A stretch of 64,000 nucleotides of DNA from Candidatus Pantoea varia (GCF_900115075.1 NZ_FOVG01000002.1:372001-436000); one strand, 5' to 3'; counted from the first letter of the stretch, positions 50,897-63,724 are shown. Notes: generated by a model from the letters alone, not told the origin. A program made the numbers and translations.

Positions 50897-52558
50897 TCAC
50901 AGCGCCGGTGGCGCGAACCAGGCCGATTTAAAATCAAACCAGCCCAGCGTATTCATCCGGACGCCGCGCATGCTGCGCTGCCCTTCAAGCAACAGCCAGT
51001 GATGAAACAGCGGATGCAGACCGGCTTCGTCGACCAGTTGTTTGCTCCATTCGGCCAGCGGCAGCGCTTTCTCGCGCCAGCGGGCCGCATCGCCGTGCCA
51101 GTCGATCGGCAGGCAGTGATGCAGCAGCGGAATCTCATAAAGCTGCGCGAACAGCGAATAATTCAGCGGCAGGGTAAAGTTCACGCTGCCCAGCCAGATA
51201 TCACTCTCCGCGTCGCCCTGATACCAGCTTTCGTAGCTGATCTCACGGGTCTCCAGCGTGACGCCATGCTCTGCCAGCAGCGGACGCAGCGCATTCGCGA
51301 TGCCTTCATGCTCCACGTGCTGACTGTACCAGGTCAGCGTCAGATGCGTTAAGCCGGACGGTTTTTCTACGGGCGTCAGGTCACGGCGATGATGCCAGCG
51401 TGGCAGCAGACCATACGCCGGGAACCAGTAGCGCTGATAGCCCACACCCGCGTGATTGAGCAGGGCGATGGGGTTAAACAGGTAGCTGACCCAACGGCGG
51501 ACCGCCTCGTTGCGCCCCTGCTCTGAACGCTGGTCAAACAGCAGATAGTAGCAACCCTCTTCAAGGCGGCTCTCCTCCTGAACTTCATCGGCGCTGTCGC
51601 CCTGCAGACGGACACCCGCATAGACCAGCTCATCGCTGATGTCGGGCAGTACCCAGATAGAGACATCATCAATCAGCGCGCGAAAACCGAAGTAGTCATC
51701 AAACGCTTCGATCTTCAGCTGGCTCTCCTGATTGCGGATCACCCGGTAAGGACCGGTGCCAACTGGCTGGCGGGCAAAGTCGTGCAGCGTCGGCCATTCG
51801 CGCGGCAGGATCATCGCACTGACGCTGCCCAGCAGCCAGGGCAAGCCCTCGTCGGGCTGGCTTAAACGGATATCCAGCGTCCAGGGGGCAGGCGAGTCGA
51901 TCTGCGCAATATGGGAAAAGAGCGGATAGGGGCGCTGACGTTCCAGCGTGGCGAGCACATCCTCCATCTCCAGTTCTCTGCCGTGATGGAAGCGAATCGC
52001 CGGACGCAGGAAGAAGCGCCAGTGAAGTGGGGACGTCTGCTGCCAGTGATGCGCAATATCGGGTTTGATTTCCCCGTTTTCCTCATTTATCCGCGTCAGA
52101 CCGTTGAAAATCTGCCGGGCAATGTGGGTTTCCGAGCGCCGCAGCGGCGAGCCGGGCAAAAGGTTGAGCAGCGGACGATAGTAGAGCACCCGCAGGATAT
52201 GTTTGCCCTGCCGGAAACTGCGCCCCAGGTGCGCGCTGATCATCTGCCGCACCTGGTTTTTATCACCTACCAGCTGGACCAGCTGATCGATGCGATCCTG
52301 TTCCAGCAAATCCTCGGCACGCTGCTGCTGCAGGGCCAGGCCGGTGTAGCAGAAGGTAAGCTGCGATCGCTTGCCGCGTCCGGCTTCAGCCTGCCAGGTC
52401 AGCCAGCCTGCGGCCTGCATCCGGTTAAGCAGATTGCGCATATGGCGGCGCGAGCAGTGCAGCAGATCAGCCAGTTCGCTGAGCGTAATCTCCTGCGTCT
52501 GGCCCTGACAGCTCTGCCACAGGCGGATGAACTGCTGCTTCAGACGTGATGAGGACAT
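50897..52558 (-). CDS. sgrR: Transcriptional regulator SgrR
   Basis: Activator of the small RNA gene sgrS in glucose-phosphate stress. 553 aa (E. coli 551). An N-terminal winged helix ([41 protein letters not shown]) is followed by a solute-binding-protein-like domain (SBP_bac_5 type) with [16 protein letters not shown] and the end [17 protein letters not shown]. The start is the ATG at 52558; an upstream frame adds 19 non-conserved residues. Divergent from sgrS-setA. The thiBPQ riboswitch starts 39 nt after its stop. Confidence 0.95.
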   Translation of the reverse strand: MSSSRLKQQFIRLWQSCQGQTQEITLSELADLLHCSRRHMRNLLNRMQAAGWLTWQAEAGRGKRSQLTFCYTGLALQQQRAEDLLEQDRIDQLVQLVGDKNQVRQMISAHLGRSFRQGKHILRVLYYRPLLNLLPGSPLRRSETHIARQIFNGLTRINEENGEIKPDIAHHWQQTSPLHWRFFLRPAIRFHHGRELEMEDVLATLERQRPYPLFSHIAQIDSPAPWTLDIRLSQPDEGLPWLLGSVSAMILPREWPTLHDFARQPVGTGPYRVIRNQESQLKIEAFDDYFGFRALIDDVSIWVLPDISDELVYAGVRLQGDSADEVQEESRLEEGCYYLLFDQRSEQGRNEAVRRWVSYLFNPIALLNHAGVGYQRYWFPAYGLLPRWHHRRDLTPVEKPSGLTHLTLTWYSQHVEHEGIANALRPLLAEHGVTLETREISYESWYQGDAESDIWLGSVNFTLPLNYSLFAQLYEIPLLHHCLPIDWHGDAARWREKALPLAEWSKQLVDEAGLHPLFHHWLLLEGQRSMRGVRMNTLGWFDFKSAWFAPPAL

Positions 52559-52629
52559 AAAAGGGGAACTCCCTGTGAAAAGCGCTCTGTTTTTCCTGCC
52601 CCATTTTAAGAGCAAACTTTACGCTATGG

Positions 52630-52748
52630 GAAGAGCGGGAGGCATTCAGCAGTGAATGGCGTTCGACCCTCACTTCGCTGTTCAGCGGAGTGCTTTTCTG
52701 AGTAGGGTGCATTTACACCGCCAGCAGATGATCTCTGCTGGCTTTTTT
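52630..52748 (+). ncRNA. sgrS: SgrS small RNA (compact form)
   Basis: Glucose-phosphate stress sRNA that with Hfq pairs with ptsG mRNA. The 3' part is close to E. coli: CTGAGTAGGGTGCATTTACACC (seed region, 52698-52719), terminator GCCAGCAG/CTGCTGGC (52720-52727/52735-52742) and six T. A 10-bp stem (CACTTCGCTG/CAGCGGAGTG, 52671-52692) precedes it. The 5' end is not certain; the space after sgrR allows only ~120-180 nt against 227 nt in E. coli. No SgrT-like ORF is seen. Confidence 0.82.
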
Positions 52749-52811
52749 CATGGTGCGCGGTATCGTCTACCCTTCTTTTTTCCCCTCTGTTTGTTCTGTA
52801 AGGGATTTCGA

Positions 52812-53990
52812 ATGAAATCGCTGTTAACGCGGCAGCGCCGCATCAACCCGGTTTACCTCGCTTTTATGGTCGCCTCGTTCATGCTGGGCATCGCGGGTGC
52901 TCTGCAGGCGCCGACGCTCAGCCTGTTTCTGACGCGCGAGGTACAGGCGCGGCCCTTCTGGGTCGGGCTGTTTTTCACCATCAATGCGGTGGCCGGTATC
53001 GTGGTGAGTATGCTGGTGGCAAAGCGCTCAGACAGCGTCGGCGATCGTCGTCATATCATTCTCTTCTGCTGCCTGATGGCGCTGGTGAATGCGCTACTGT
53101 TTGCCTTTACCCGCGACTATCTGACTCTGCTGACACTGGGGGTGCTGCTGTCAGCGCTGGCCAGTGTCTCTATGCCGCAGCTGTTTGCGCTGGCCCGAGA
53201 GTATGCCGATCAGTCGGCGCGTGAAGCGGTGATGTTCAGTTCGGTGATGCGTGCGCAGCTGTCGCTGGCGTGGGTGATCGGGCCGCCGCTATCGTTCGCG
53301 CTGGCGCTGAACTACGGCTTTGTGACGCTGTTCATGGTGGCCGCGGTGCTGTTTCTGCTCTGTATTCTGCTGGTCTGGTTTACCCTGCCGTCGGTGCCAC
53401 GTTCGCAGCCACTGATGCAAAGTGGCGGGCTGCCGTTGAGCGGCTGGCGCGATCGCGATGTGCGTTTGCTGTTTCTCGCCTCGGTGGCGATGTGGACCTG
53501 CAACACTATGTATATCATTGATATGCCGCTCTATATCAGCACCACGCTGGGTCTGCCGGAGAAACTGGCCGGGCTGCTGATGGGAACGGCGGCCGGGCTG
53601 GAAATCCCGGTGATGCTGCTGGCGGGCCATTATGCGCGTCGCATCGGCAAGCGGCGGTTAATGCTGATCGCGGTGGCTGCGGGCGTTCTGTTTTATCTGG
53701 GACTGGTGCTGTTCAATTCCCGCACCTCGCTGATGGTGTTGCAGTTGTTTAACGCGGTATTTGTCGGGATTATTGCAGGCATAGGGATGCTGTGGTTCCA
53801 GGATCTGATGCCAGGACGACCCGGCGCAGCGACCACCATGTTCACCAATTCGATCTCAACGGGCATGATTCTGGCGGGAGTTATTCAGGGAACGCTGAGT
53901 GAGCGGCTTGGGCATGAGGCAGTTTACTGGCTGGCATTCGGGCTGGCGATAGTGGCGCTGGTGATGTCGGCGCGGGTGCGCGACGTATAA
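52812..53990 (+). CDS. setA: Sugar efflux transporter SetA
   Basis: MFS exporter of lactose and glucosides in E. coli, linked to glucose-phosphate stress. 392 aa (E. coli 392), ~12 membrane segments. GALQAPTLSLFLTREV, the loop 2-3 KRSDSVGDRRH, MPQLFALAREYAD and LMWTCNTMYIID-type segments are kept (AMWTCNTMYIIDMPLYIS). The start is the ATG at 52812 with AAGGG upstream; an in-frame extension back into sgrS is not coding. It is expected to be read through from the sgrS promoter. Confidence 0.95.
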   Translation: MKSLLTRQRRINPVYLAFMVASFMLGIAGALQAPTLSLFLTREVQARPFWVGLFFTINAVAGIVVSMLVAKRSDSVGDRRHIILFCCLMALVNALLFAFTRDYLTLLTLGVLLSALASVSMPQLFALAREYADQSAREAVMFSSVMRAQLSLAWVIGPPLSFALALNYGFVTLFMVAAVLFLLCILLVWFTLPSVPRSQPLMQSGGLPLSGWRDRDVRLLFLASVAMWTCNTMYIIDMPLYISTTLGLPEKLAGLLMGTAAGLEIPVMLLAGHYARRIGKRRLMLIAVAAGVLFYLGLVLFNSRTSLMVLQLFNAVFVGIIAGIGMLWFQDLMPGRPGAATTMFTNSISTGMILAGVIQGTLSERLGHEAVYWLAFGLAIVALVMSARVRDV

Positions 53991-54262
53991 AGAAGCAGGG
54001 CGACGAAATGTCGTCCTCAGAGTGCTGACAACCCCAAATCCGAGTGGTTCGGACCGCAGCTGACAAGTTTTACATGCAGGGAACACGGGCAGAGGAGGAA
54101 AGCGTCCCGCGCCAGGGATGGCGCGGGCCGAGCGGCCAGGGATGGTTTAAGCGACTTTTCGATCTGACCGTGCTCCCTTCGCAGGCTCGGTCTAACAGCT
54201 GGGCCAGAGCAGACGTTGTCAGTAACATCAGGGCGACCGGATGTCGCCCTGCTTTAACGCAA
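53991..54262. repeat. Hairpin-rich setA-leuD spacer with paired inverted repeats
   Basis: 272 bp. Two alike hairpins frame it: AGGGCGAC/GTCGTCCT (53997-54004/54010-54017) and AGGGCGAC/GTCGCCCT (54230-54237/54243-54250). Between them CCCGCGCC/GGCGCGGG (54106-54113/54120-54127) forms another stem, and GCCAGGGATGG occurs twice (54111-54121, 54135-54145). No coding potential is apparent. The outer hairpins may be terminators for setA and for leuABCD. Confidence 0.55.
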
Positions 54263-54868
54263 TCAGCGCAGGAAGGCGGGCTGATTCTGCTCATACTGCG
54301 AAATAGAGGCTTCATGCTGCAGCGTCAGGCCGATGCTGTCGAGGCCATTAATCATGCAGTGGCGACGGAAGCTGTCGAGTTCAAACGAATAGACTTTGTC
54401 GCCTGCCGTCACCGTCTGCGCTTCCAGATCGACCGTGAAGCTGATGCCTGGCTGGGCTGCAACCAGTCTGAACAGCTCATCCACTTCCTCTTCGCTTAAC
54501 TTCACCGGCAGCAGTTGGTTGTTGAAGCTGTTGCCATAAAAGATATCCGCGAAGCTCGGCGCAATCACCACGTGAAAACCGAAATCGGTCAATGCCCAGG
54601 GGGCGTGCTCACGTGAGGAGCCGCAGCCGAAGTTCTCGCGTGCCAGCAGGATGCTGGTGCCTTTGAACTCCGGCTTGTTCAGCACAAAACCGGGTGTAGG
54701 CACCGTACCGGCGTCATCTTCAAAGCGCCAGTCATGGAACAGATGCTGACCGAAACCGGTGCGGGTGACCTTCTGCAAAAACTGCTTGGGAATGATTGCG
54801 TCGGTATCGACGTTCGCGGCATCCAGCGGCGCAACAATGCCGGTGTGCTGAGTAAATTTATTCGCCAT
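54263..54868 (-). CDS. leuD: 3-isopropylmalate dehydratase, small subunit
   Basis: With LeuC isomerises 2- to 3-isopropylmalate in leucine synthesis. 201 aa, as in E. coli. [14 protein letters not shown] (residues ~18-31) and [20 protein letters not shown] (near residue 65) are the small-subunit signatures. Last gene of leuABCD, 3 nt after leuC. A hairpin at 54230-54250 follows. Confidence 0.97.
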   Translation of the reverse strand: MANKFTQHTGIVAPLDAANVDTDAIIPKQFLQKVTRTGFGQHLFHDWRFEDDAGTVPTPGFVLNKPEFKGTSILLARENFGCGSSREHAPWALTDFGFHVVIAPSFADIFYGNSFNNQLLPVKLSEEEVDELFRLVAAQPGISFTVDLEAQTVTAGDKVYSFELDSFRRHCMINGLDSIGLTLQHEASISQYEQNQPAFLR

Positions 54869-54871
54869 GAC

Positions 54872-56278
54872 TTAAGCTCCTGTCGTCAGTTCACGGATGT
54901 CGGCAAAGTGGCCGGTCACGGCAGCCGCCGCGGCCATCGCCGGGCTGACCAGATGAGTACGTCCACCGCGGCCCTGGCGACCTTCAAAGTTACGGTTGCT
55001 GGTAGATGCGCAACGCTCGCCCGGATTCAGACGGTCATTGTTCATCGCCAGACACATTGAGCAGCCTGGCAGACGCCATTCAAAGCCCGCTTCCAGGAAG
55101 ATTTTATCCAGACCTTCCGCTTCAGCCTGCGCTTTGACCGGGCCGGAACCTGGCACCACCATGGCAACCACGCCAGGCGCAACTTTGCGGCCTTTAGCGA
55201 TGGCGGCGGCGGCACGCAGATCTTCAATGCGTGAGTTGGTGCAGGAGCCGATAAACACTTTATCAATCGCGACATCGGTCAGTCTGATGCCCGGCTGCAG
55301 GTTCATGTAGGCCAGCGCTTTTTCCGCTGAGGCGCGCTCAACCGGATCGGCGAACGAGGCCGGATTCGGGATCACCTGATCAACGGCAATAACCTGACCC
55401 GGGTTGGTGCCCCAGGTGACCTGCGGTGCAATCTCTTCAGCATGCAGCGTGACCACCGCATCATACTTCGCGCCTTCGTCAGATTTCAGGGTGCGCCAGT
55501 AATCCACTGCCTGCTCCCATTTCTCACCCTCTGGCGAGAACTGACGACCTTTCAGATAGTTGAAGGTGGTCTCATCCGGTGCTACCAGGCCCGCTTTCGC
55601 CCCCATCTCAATCGCCATATTGCACAGCGTCATACGACCTTCCATGCTCAGCTCCTGAATGGCAGGGCCACAGAACTCAACGACATAGCCAGTGCCGCCT
55701 GCGCTGCCGGTTTTACCGATGATCGCCAGCACGATATCTTTTGCTGTAATGCCGGTGGATGCCTGGCCCAGCACTTCAATCTTCATGGTTTTCGCCCGAC
55801 CCTGTTTCAGGGTCTGAGTGGCAAACACATGTTCCACTTCGGAGGTGCCGATACCAAAGGCCAGCGAGCCAAAGGCGCCGTGCGTCGCGGTGTGCGAGTC
55901 GCCGCACACAATGGTCATGCCCGGCAGCGTCATGCCCTGCTCAGGGCCGATAACGTGGACGATGCCCTGGAACGGGTGATTCAGATCATAGAGCTGTACG
56001 CCAAACTCTGCGCAGTTCTTCATCAGCTCCTGCATCTGAATACGCGCCATCTCGCCCGACGCATTAATGTCTTTGGTCTGGGTGGAGACATTGTGATCCA
56101 TGGTGGCAAAGGTTTTGCCCGGCTGACGGACTTTACGTCCGTGCGCACGCAGACCATCAAAGGCCTGTGGTGAAGTCACTTCATGGATCAGATGGCGATC
56201 AATGTAGAGTAACGGCGTTTCTTCTGGCGTTTCGTGGACGACATGTGCATCAAATAACTTCTGGTATAAGGTTTTCAT
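54872..56278 (-). CDS. leuC: 3-isopropylmalate dehydratase, large subunit
   Basis: Aconitase-family 4Fe-4S subunit of isopropylmalate isomerase. 468 aa (E. coli 466). The three cluster cysteines lie in [14 protein letters not shown] and in [35 protein letters not shown] is also a family hallmark. Third gene of the operon, 3 nt from both neighbours. Confidence 0.97.
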   Translation of the reverse strand: MKTLYQKLFDAHVVHETPEETPLLYIDRHLIHEVTSPQAFDGLRAHGRKVRQPGKTFATMDHNVSTQTKDINASGEMARIQMQELMKNCAEFGVQLYDLNHPFQGIVHVIGPEQGMTLPGMTIVCGDSHTATHGAFGSLAFGIGTSEVEHVFATQTLKQGRAKTMKIEVLGQASTGITAKDIVLAIIGKTGSAGGTGYVVEFCGPAIQELSMEGRMTLCNMAIEMGAKAGLVAPDETTFNYLKGRQFSPEGEKWEQAVDYWRTLKSDEGAKYDAVVTLHAEEIAPQVTWGTNPGQVIAVDQVIPNPASFADPVERASAEKALAYMNLQPGIRLTDVAIDKVFIGSCTNSRIEDLRAAAAIAKGRKVAPGVVAMVVPGSGPVKAQAEAEGLDKIFLEAGFEWRLPGCSMCLAMNNDRLNPGERCASTSNRNFEGRQGRGGRTHLVSPAMAAAAAVTGHFADIRELTTGA

Positions 56279-56281
56279 TTT

Positions 56282-58938
<2,657 letters not shown>

Positions 58939-58980
58939 CGTATTCATCCTTATGCTTTTTCTGGCCTGGCAACGAGCATA

Positions 58981-59008
58981 AAAAAACCCGCGACAGGCGC
59001 GGGTTTTT
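58981..59008 (-). terminator. leu operon attenuator
   Basis: On the minus strand CCCGCG, loop CCTGT, CGCGGG, then six T. It lies 20 nt after the leuL stop, as expected for leader-peptide attenuation. Confidence 0.9.
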
Positions 59009-59027
59009 AACTTTCAGCAGGTTTGAA

Positions 59028-59111
59028 TCAGTGTTTGATTCCGCCCACAAGTCTACCGCGCAAGCTGAGTGCGTTTAGTAGTAGACCGAGAAGGCGAACA
59101 GAACGAAACAT
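59028..59111 (-). CDS. leuL: LeuL, leu operon leader peptide
   Basis: 27-residue leader MFRSVRLLGLLLNALSLRGR, then LVGGIKH. Eight leucines, with three successive rare CTA codons at residues 10-12, just as stalling control needs. E. coli LeuL (28 aa) has the same LLGLLLNA core. Promoter upstream and attenuator downstream are both in place. Confidence 0.94.
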   Translation of the reverse strand: MFRSVRLLGLLLNALSLRGRLVGGIKH

Positions 59112-59146
59112 GGATTCAAACCTTATAAAATGTTGTGCTGTACATA

Positions 59147-59175
59147 TTGGTACTGGAATCATTCAGGGATGTCAA
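59147..59175 (-). promoter_or_regulatory. leuLABCD promoter
   Basis: On the minus strand a perfect -35 TTGACA (59170-59175) and -10 TACCAA (59147-59152) with 17-bp spacing. The E. coli leu promoter has TTGACATCC..ATCCAG before its -10; here TTGACATCC..TTCCAG, so the layout is conserved. Confidence 0.75.
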
Positions 59176-59861
59176 CCTTCAATGCAGGGGTATTCTCCAG
59201 GGCACCAGAGGAAGATATTCTGTTATTTACAGGTCAGGCAGCGTAATGAACAGCGTCACCCTGACTGCGGACGCAATCAGCGCGGGAATGCAGGGTTTTA
59301 GGGCATGATTAAGGGATTATTTAATTGAATTTTAAGGACTTTATTTGCGTGGCGCCTTGCGCGGCCACAGCATTTATCACCTGCTGGTTAGCATAATCCA
59401 GTGTGCTTTAGTGATTTACTGGTTAATTACGCCAGAAAAGAAAAGTGTCAGGCGATTGTGGGCTATTGCAGCCGGTAATAAGTTTTCGTTATTTCTTAGA
59501 TCACGCTGAAAATAATTTCATACCCAGCATTTTCCTCTGCGGTTCTGCCGCGTAATTAGTTTAATCCGCGCAGCCAATTCTTATCGGGCAGAGGCTTTAC
59601 GTCCCTGCCTTTTAATTTACGCGGGTTTGCGGTTTGCCTGCCCGGTTAACTGCGGTTATGGTAATCGACCTACTCTCAGAAAAATAAACTCAACAGATTT
59701 CTCTGTAACCGGACAGCGGCTGATGTAACCGGACAGCGGCTGATGTTTCCGCTGTCGTGCATAAACATAAGATTTTGATTGGCAAAGCAGGCACCAGGGC
59801 AACGTGATACGCACAAACGGGCGTATTTACAGAGCCGGGTCCTCAAGCCTGGAGGCAGAAG
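59176..59861. other. Gene-free leuL-ilvI interval (leuO absent)
   Basis: 686 bp with no convincing ORF. E. coli carries leuO here. The interval is AT-richer than the flanking genes. It must hold the ilvIH promoter and probably Lrp sites; TTGCCT (59634-59639) and TATGGT (59657-59662), 17 bp apart, are one weak candidate. A GC-rich hairpin lies at 59349-59368 and a tandem 20-bp repeat at 59704-59743. Confidence 0.7.
59704..59743 (+). repeat. Perfect tandem duplication of 20 bp upstream of ilvI
   Basis: TGTAACCGGACAGCGGCTGA occurs twice head to tail (59704-59723 and 59724-59743). It lies about 120-160 bp before ilvI, in the presumed leader or control region. CAGCGG in the second copy can pair with CCGCTG at 59749-59754. 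Confidence 0.9.
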
Positions 59862-61583
59862 ATGGAGATGTTGTCAGGAGCCGAAATGGTCGTCCGTTCG
59901 TTAATCGATCAGGGCGTAAAGCAGGTATTCGGTTATCCGGGTGGCGCGGTCTTAGATATCTATGATGCGCTGCAAACCGTCGGGGGTATCGATCACATTC
60001 TGGTGCGCCATGAGCAGGGCGCGGTACATATGGCTGATGGCCTGGCGCGCGCCACCGGCGAAGTGGGCGTGGTGCTGGTCACCTCAGGCCCCGGTGCAAC
60101 CAATGCGATTACCGGTATCGCCACCGCCTATATGGATTCGATTCCGCTGGTGATTCTGTCGGGTCAGGTTCCCTCATCGCTGATTGGCTATGACGCCTTT
60201 CAGGAGTGCGACATGGTCGGCATCTCTCGTCCGGTGGTGAAGCACAGCTTCCTGGTGAAAAGCACCGAAGAGATCCCAACCGTGTTGAAAAAGGCGTTCT
60301 GGCTGGCCTCAACCGGCCGTCCGGGACCGGTGGTGATCGACCTGCCAAAAGATATTCTGAATCCGGCTAACAAACTGCCTTATCACTGGCCGGAATCGGT
60401 GAGCATGCGCTCTTACAACCCGACCATTCAGGGTCACAAAGGGCAGATTAAGCGTGCACTGACTACCTTGCTGGCTGCGAAGAAGCCGGTGATCTATGCC
60501 GGTGGCGGTGCCATTACCGCAGGCTGCGAAGCAGAACTGTTAAAGCTGGCCGAAAGCCTGAATATTCCGGTGACGACCTCGCTGATGGGCCTGGGTGCGT
60601 TCCCTGGTACGCATCGTCAGTGCGTGGGTATGCTGGGTATGCACGGCACCTATGAAGCTAACATGACGATGCATAACACCGACCTGATTTTTGGTATCGG
60701 CGTTCGCTTTGATGACCGCACCACCAACAATCTGGCGAAATATTGTCCCAATGCCACGGTGATGCACATCGATATCGACCCTACCTCTATTTCCAAGACG
60801 GTGGCGGCAGATATCCCGATCGTGGGCGATGCGAAACAGGTGCTGCAGCAGATGCTGGAGTTGCTGGCGCAAAGCGAAAGCCAGCGCACTGAGAGCCTGC
60901 ACGACTGGTGGCAGGAGATTGAGGGCTGGCGCAGTCGTCACTGCCTGGAATTTGATCGCACCAGCGACAAAATTAAGCCGCAGGCCGTGATTGAAACCAT
61001 CAGCCGTCTGACCAAAGGCGATGCTTATGTCACGTCAGATGTGGGTCAGCATCAGATGTTTGCTGCGCTTTATTATCCTTTCGACAAACCGCGCCGCTGG
61101 ATCAACTCTGGCGGTCTGGGCACCATGGGCTTTGGCCTGCCTGCTGCGCTGGGCGTGAAGATGGCGCTGCCGGACGAGACCGTGATCTGCGTAACGGGCG
61201 ATGGCAGTATCCAGATGAACATTCAGGAGCTTTCAACCGCGCTGCAGTACGATCTGCCGGTGCTGGTGCTGAACCTGAATAACCGGGTGCTGGGCATGGT
61301 GAAGCAGTGGCAGGATATGATTTACTCCGGCCGTCACTCCCAGTCTTATATGGAGTCGCTGCCTGACTTCGTGCGTCTGGCGGAAGCCTACGGTCACGTC
61401 GGGATCGCGATTGAGCATCCGGCTGAGCTGGAAGAGAAGCTGACGCTGGCGCTGGAAACCCTGGCGAAGGGACGTCTGGTCTTTGTGGATGTCACCGTTG
61501 ACGGTAGCGAGCATGTTTACCCGATGCAGATTCGCGGTGGCAGCATGGATGAGATGTGGTTGAGCAAAACGGAGAGGACATAA
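59862..61583 (+). CDS. ilvI: Acetolactate synthase III, large subunit
   Basis: ThDP- and FAD-dependent synthesis of acetolactate and acetohydroxybutyrate for valine, leucine and isoleucine. 573 aa (E. coli 574). The ThDP-activating glutamate is in [20 protein letters not shown] (near residue 48); the ThDP/Mg motif is [19 protein letters not shown]. The ATG at 59862 follows GGAGG (59851-59855). E. coli has Tyr after NLNNR; here it is Val ([14 protein letters not shown]). It is followed by ilvH after 2 nt. Confidence 0.97.
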   Translation: MEMLSGAEMVVRSLIDQGVKQVFGYPGGAVLDIYDALQTVGGIDHILVRHEQGAVHMADGLARATGEVGVVLVTSGPGATNAITGIATAYMDSIPLVILSGQVPSSLIGYDAFQECDMVGISRPVVKHSFLVKSTEEIPTVLKKAFWLASTGRPGPVVIDLPKDILNPANKLPYHWPESVSMRSYNPTIQGHKGQIKRALTTLLAAKKPVIYAGGGAITAGCEAELLKLAESLNIPVTTSLMGLGAFPGTHRQCVGMLGMHGTYEANMTMHNTDLIFGIGVRFDDRTTNNLAKYCPNATVMHIDIDPTSISKTVAADIPIVGDAKQVLQQMLELLAQSESQRTESLHDWWQEIEGWRSRHCLEFDRTSDKIKPQAVIETISRLTKGDAYVTSDVGQHQMFAALYYPFDKPRRWINSGGLGTMGFGLPAALGVKMALPDETVICVTGDGSIQMNIQELSTALQYDLPVLVLNLNNRVLGMVKQWQDMIYSGRHSQSYMESLPDFVRLAEAYGHVGIAIEHPAELEEKLTLALETLAKGRLVFVDVTVDGSEHVYPMQIRGGSMDEMWLSKTERT

Positions 61584-61585
61584 TT

Positions 61586-62077
61586 ATGCGTCGTATTTTA
61601 TCAGTTCTGCTGGAGAACGAATCCGGCGCATTATCCCGTGTCGTCGGCCTGTTTTCACAGCGCGGCTACAACATTGAAAGCCTGACCGTAGCACCGACCG
61701 ACGATCCGACGCTGTCGCGGATGACCATTCAGACGGTGGGCGATCAGAAGGTGCTGGAGCAGATTGAAAAGCAGCTGCATAAGCTGGTGGACGTACTGCG
61801 CGTCACCGAGCTGGGGCAGGGCGCCTATGTTGAACGCGAAATCATGCTGGTGAAGATTCAGGCCAGCGGTTATGGCCGGGAAGAGGTGAAGCGTAATGCC
61901 GAGATCTTCCGTGGTCAGATCATCGACGTGACCCCGACGCTGTACACGGTTCAGCTGGCTGGCACCAGCGACAAACTGGACGCCTTCCTGAGTACTGTTC
62001 GCGATGTCGCGGAAATTGTTGAAGTGGCGCGTTCCGGTATCGTGGGCGTTTCACGTGGCGATCGTATCATGCGTTAA
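61586..62077 (+). CDS. ilvH: Acetolactate synthase III, small (regulatory) subunit
   Basis: Valine-sensing subunit that raises activity of IlvI. 163 aa, as in E. coli. An N-terminal ACT domain ([22 protein letters not shown]) is followed by the second ACT-like domain. The ATG at 61586 follows GGAGAGGA; an in-frame ATG inside ilvI gives a non-conserved extension. A terminator follows. Confidence 0.97.
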   Translation: MRRILSVLLENESGALSRVVGLFSQRGYNIESLTVAPTDDPTLSRMTIQTVGDQKVLEQIEKQLHKLVDVLRVTELGQGAYVEREIMLVKIQASGYGREEVKRNAEIFRGQIIDVTPTLYTVQLAGTSDKLDAFLSTVRDVAEIVEVARSGIVGVSRGDRIMR

Positions 62078-62107
62078 TGATGCTGCGGCATCATCAATCC
62101 TCACCTA

Positions 62108-62140
62108 ACCCGGCGAAATGCCGGGTTTTTTTATTTTTTA
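62108..62140 (+). terminator. ilvIH terminator
   Basis: ACCCGGC (62108-62114), loop GAAAT, GCCGGGT (62120-62126) and a long T-run. Confidence 0.9.
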
Positions 62141-62273
62141 TGCGCCAGGTGGGTTACATTCAGAAAAGCGGTTGCTCCGCGCACTTTTCTGCTGTTAGAT
62201 GATAGACATGAGTTATCCATAGCTTAACTGCGGCTATTTCTGCCGTAAAAGCGGATTTGATGGTGGGGTTATC

Positions 62274-63284
62274 GTGAAACTGGATGAAATTGCGCGTTTG
62301 GCAGGCGTGTCGCGCACCACGGCCAGTTATGTGATCAACGGCAAAGCGCGGCAGTATCGTGTCAGCGACAAGACCGTTGAGAAAGTCATGGCGGTGGTAC
62401 GTGAGCATAATTATCACCCCAATGCGGTGGCTGCCGGGCTGCGTGCCGGGCGTACGCGCTCTATTGGGTTAGTGATTCCGGATCTGGAAAATACCAGCTA
62501 TACCCGTATTGCGAACTATCTTGAGCGACAGGCGCGTCAGCGCGGCTATCAGCTGCTGATTGCCTGTTCTGAAGATCAGCCCGATAACGAGATGCGTTGC
62601 ATTGAACATCTGTTGCAGCGTCAGGTCGATGCGATCATCGTCTCCACCTCGCTACCACCCGAGCATCCCTTCTATCAGCGCTGGATCAACGATCCTCTGC
62701 CGATTATTGCATTAGACCGCGCGCTGGATCGTGAGCATTTCACCAGCGTAGTCGGTGCCGATCAGGACGATGCGCAGACGCTGGCCGCTGAACTGCGTCA
62801 GCTGGACGTTAAAAATGTGCTGTTCCTTGGCGCGTTACCTGAGCTGTCAGTGAGTTTCCTGCGCGAGATGGGATTCCGCGATGCCTGGAAAGGCGATCCC
62901 CGTCCGATTGACTATATCTACTGTAACAGCTTCGAACGCACCGCCGCTGCGGCACTGTTTGAGAAATACCTTGAAGAACACCCGATGCCGGAGGCGCTGT
63001 TTACCACCTCATTTGGTCTGCTGCAGGGGGTAATGGATGTGACGCTGAAACGAGACGGTCGCCTGCCGACTGAGCTGGCGATTGCCACCTTTGGCGACCA
63101 CGAATTACTGGACTTTCTTGAGTGTCCGGTACTGGCGGTCGGTCAGCGTCATCGCGACGTGGCAGAGCGCGTGCTGGAATTAGTTTTAGCCTCGCTGGAC
63201 GAACCCAGAAAACCAAAACCGGGTTTAACCCGCATCCGCCGTAATTTATACCGACGCGGACAATTAAGCCGAAGAGTTAAATGA
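62274..63284 (+). CDS. cra: Catabolite repressor/activator Cra (FruR)
   Basis: LacI-family regulator of central carbon flow, released by fructose phosphates. 336 aa (E. coli 334). The helix-turn-helix and hinge, [20 protein letters not shown] and [20 protein letters not shown], are almost the same as in E. coli; the ligand domain differs more. The start is GTG at 62274, as in E. coli, with GGTGGGG upstream. No fruL-like leader ORF was found before it. Followed by a terminator. Confidence 0.97.
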   Translation: MKLDEIARLAGVSRTTASYVINGKARQYRVSDKTVEKVMAVVREHNYHPNAVAAGLRAGRTRSIGLVIPDLENTSYTRIANYLERQARQRGYQLLIACSEDQPDNEMRCIEHLLQRQVDAIIVSTSLPPEHPFYQRWINDPLPIIALDRALDREHFTSVVGADQDDAQTLAAELRQLDVKNVLFLGALPELSVSFLREMGFRDAWKGDPRPIDYIYCNSFERTAAAALFEKYLEEHPMPEALFTTSFGLLQGVMDVTLKRDGRLPTELAIATFGDHELLDFLECPVLAVGQRHRDVAERVLELVLASLDEPRKPKPGLTRIRRNLYRRGQLSRRVK

Positions 63285-63288
63285 TTAA

Positions 63289-63322
63289 CGGGCAGTATTA
63301 CACTGCCCGCCCATTTTATTTC
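63289..63322 (+). terminator. cra terminator
   Basis: CGGGCAGT (63289-63296), loop ATTAC, ACTGCCCG (63302-63309), then CCCATTTTATTT. The stem is strong; the T-run is interrupted. Confidence 0.75.
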
Positions 63323-63687
63323 GCAATTTAACTGATTATATAAACAGGTCGACGTAAAAAAGCGTAAATTCTGCTCATCAAATCTAACAAAGCAGAAAGG
63401 CTTATTTTTATTATCTGCTTACAACTTCAACAAACTTCCTTTCCCGTCTGGCCTGAAGCTGCTGTGCTTCCTTTCAGAAATCCCCTAAAATGCCGCCGCT
63501 GTCTCAGAAACCGAGATAAATATTTAGCGCTTTACATTGTTTCATTTTTAGTCGTTTTTTCCCGGGCTGTTTTTTTTATTCAGGTATTCATTGGCTTAAT
63601 TTTAACTTCCCTCTTTTATTCGATTATATCGTCGCCAGACTTTAATTCTGCGCCTTGTAAAGAGTGATATTCAACTGCCGCTCCGGC

Positions 63688-63717
63688 TTGACAAGGATTT
63701 CATGGGATCCTTAAACT
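63688..63717 (+). promoter_or_regulatory. mra (division/cell-wall cluster) promoter
   Basis: Perfect -35 TTGACA (63688-63693) and -10 TAAACT (63712-63717) with 18-bp spacing. E. coli Pmra has a closely similar stretch before mraZ. Confidence 0.7.
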
Positions 63718-63724
63718 CGTTTCG

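Noticed and set aside
52625..52654. A 9-codon frame in the 5' part of SgrS as a remnant of SgrT
   Set aside because: Too short and without likeness to SgrT; it may even precede the RNA start.
62161..62191. CAGAAAAG/CTTTTCTG stem before cra as a FruL leader attenuator
   Set aside because: No leader ORF and no T-run; the stem has a bulge and may be chance. It is not called as a feature.
63464..63667. A 67-codon frame in the cra-mraZ spacer
   Set aside because: Partly hydrophobic, but it has no good ribosome-binding site, lies in AT-rich DNA and resembles no family I know.
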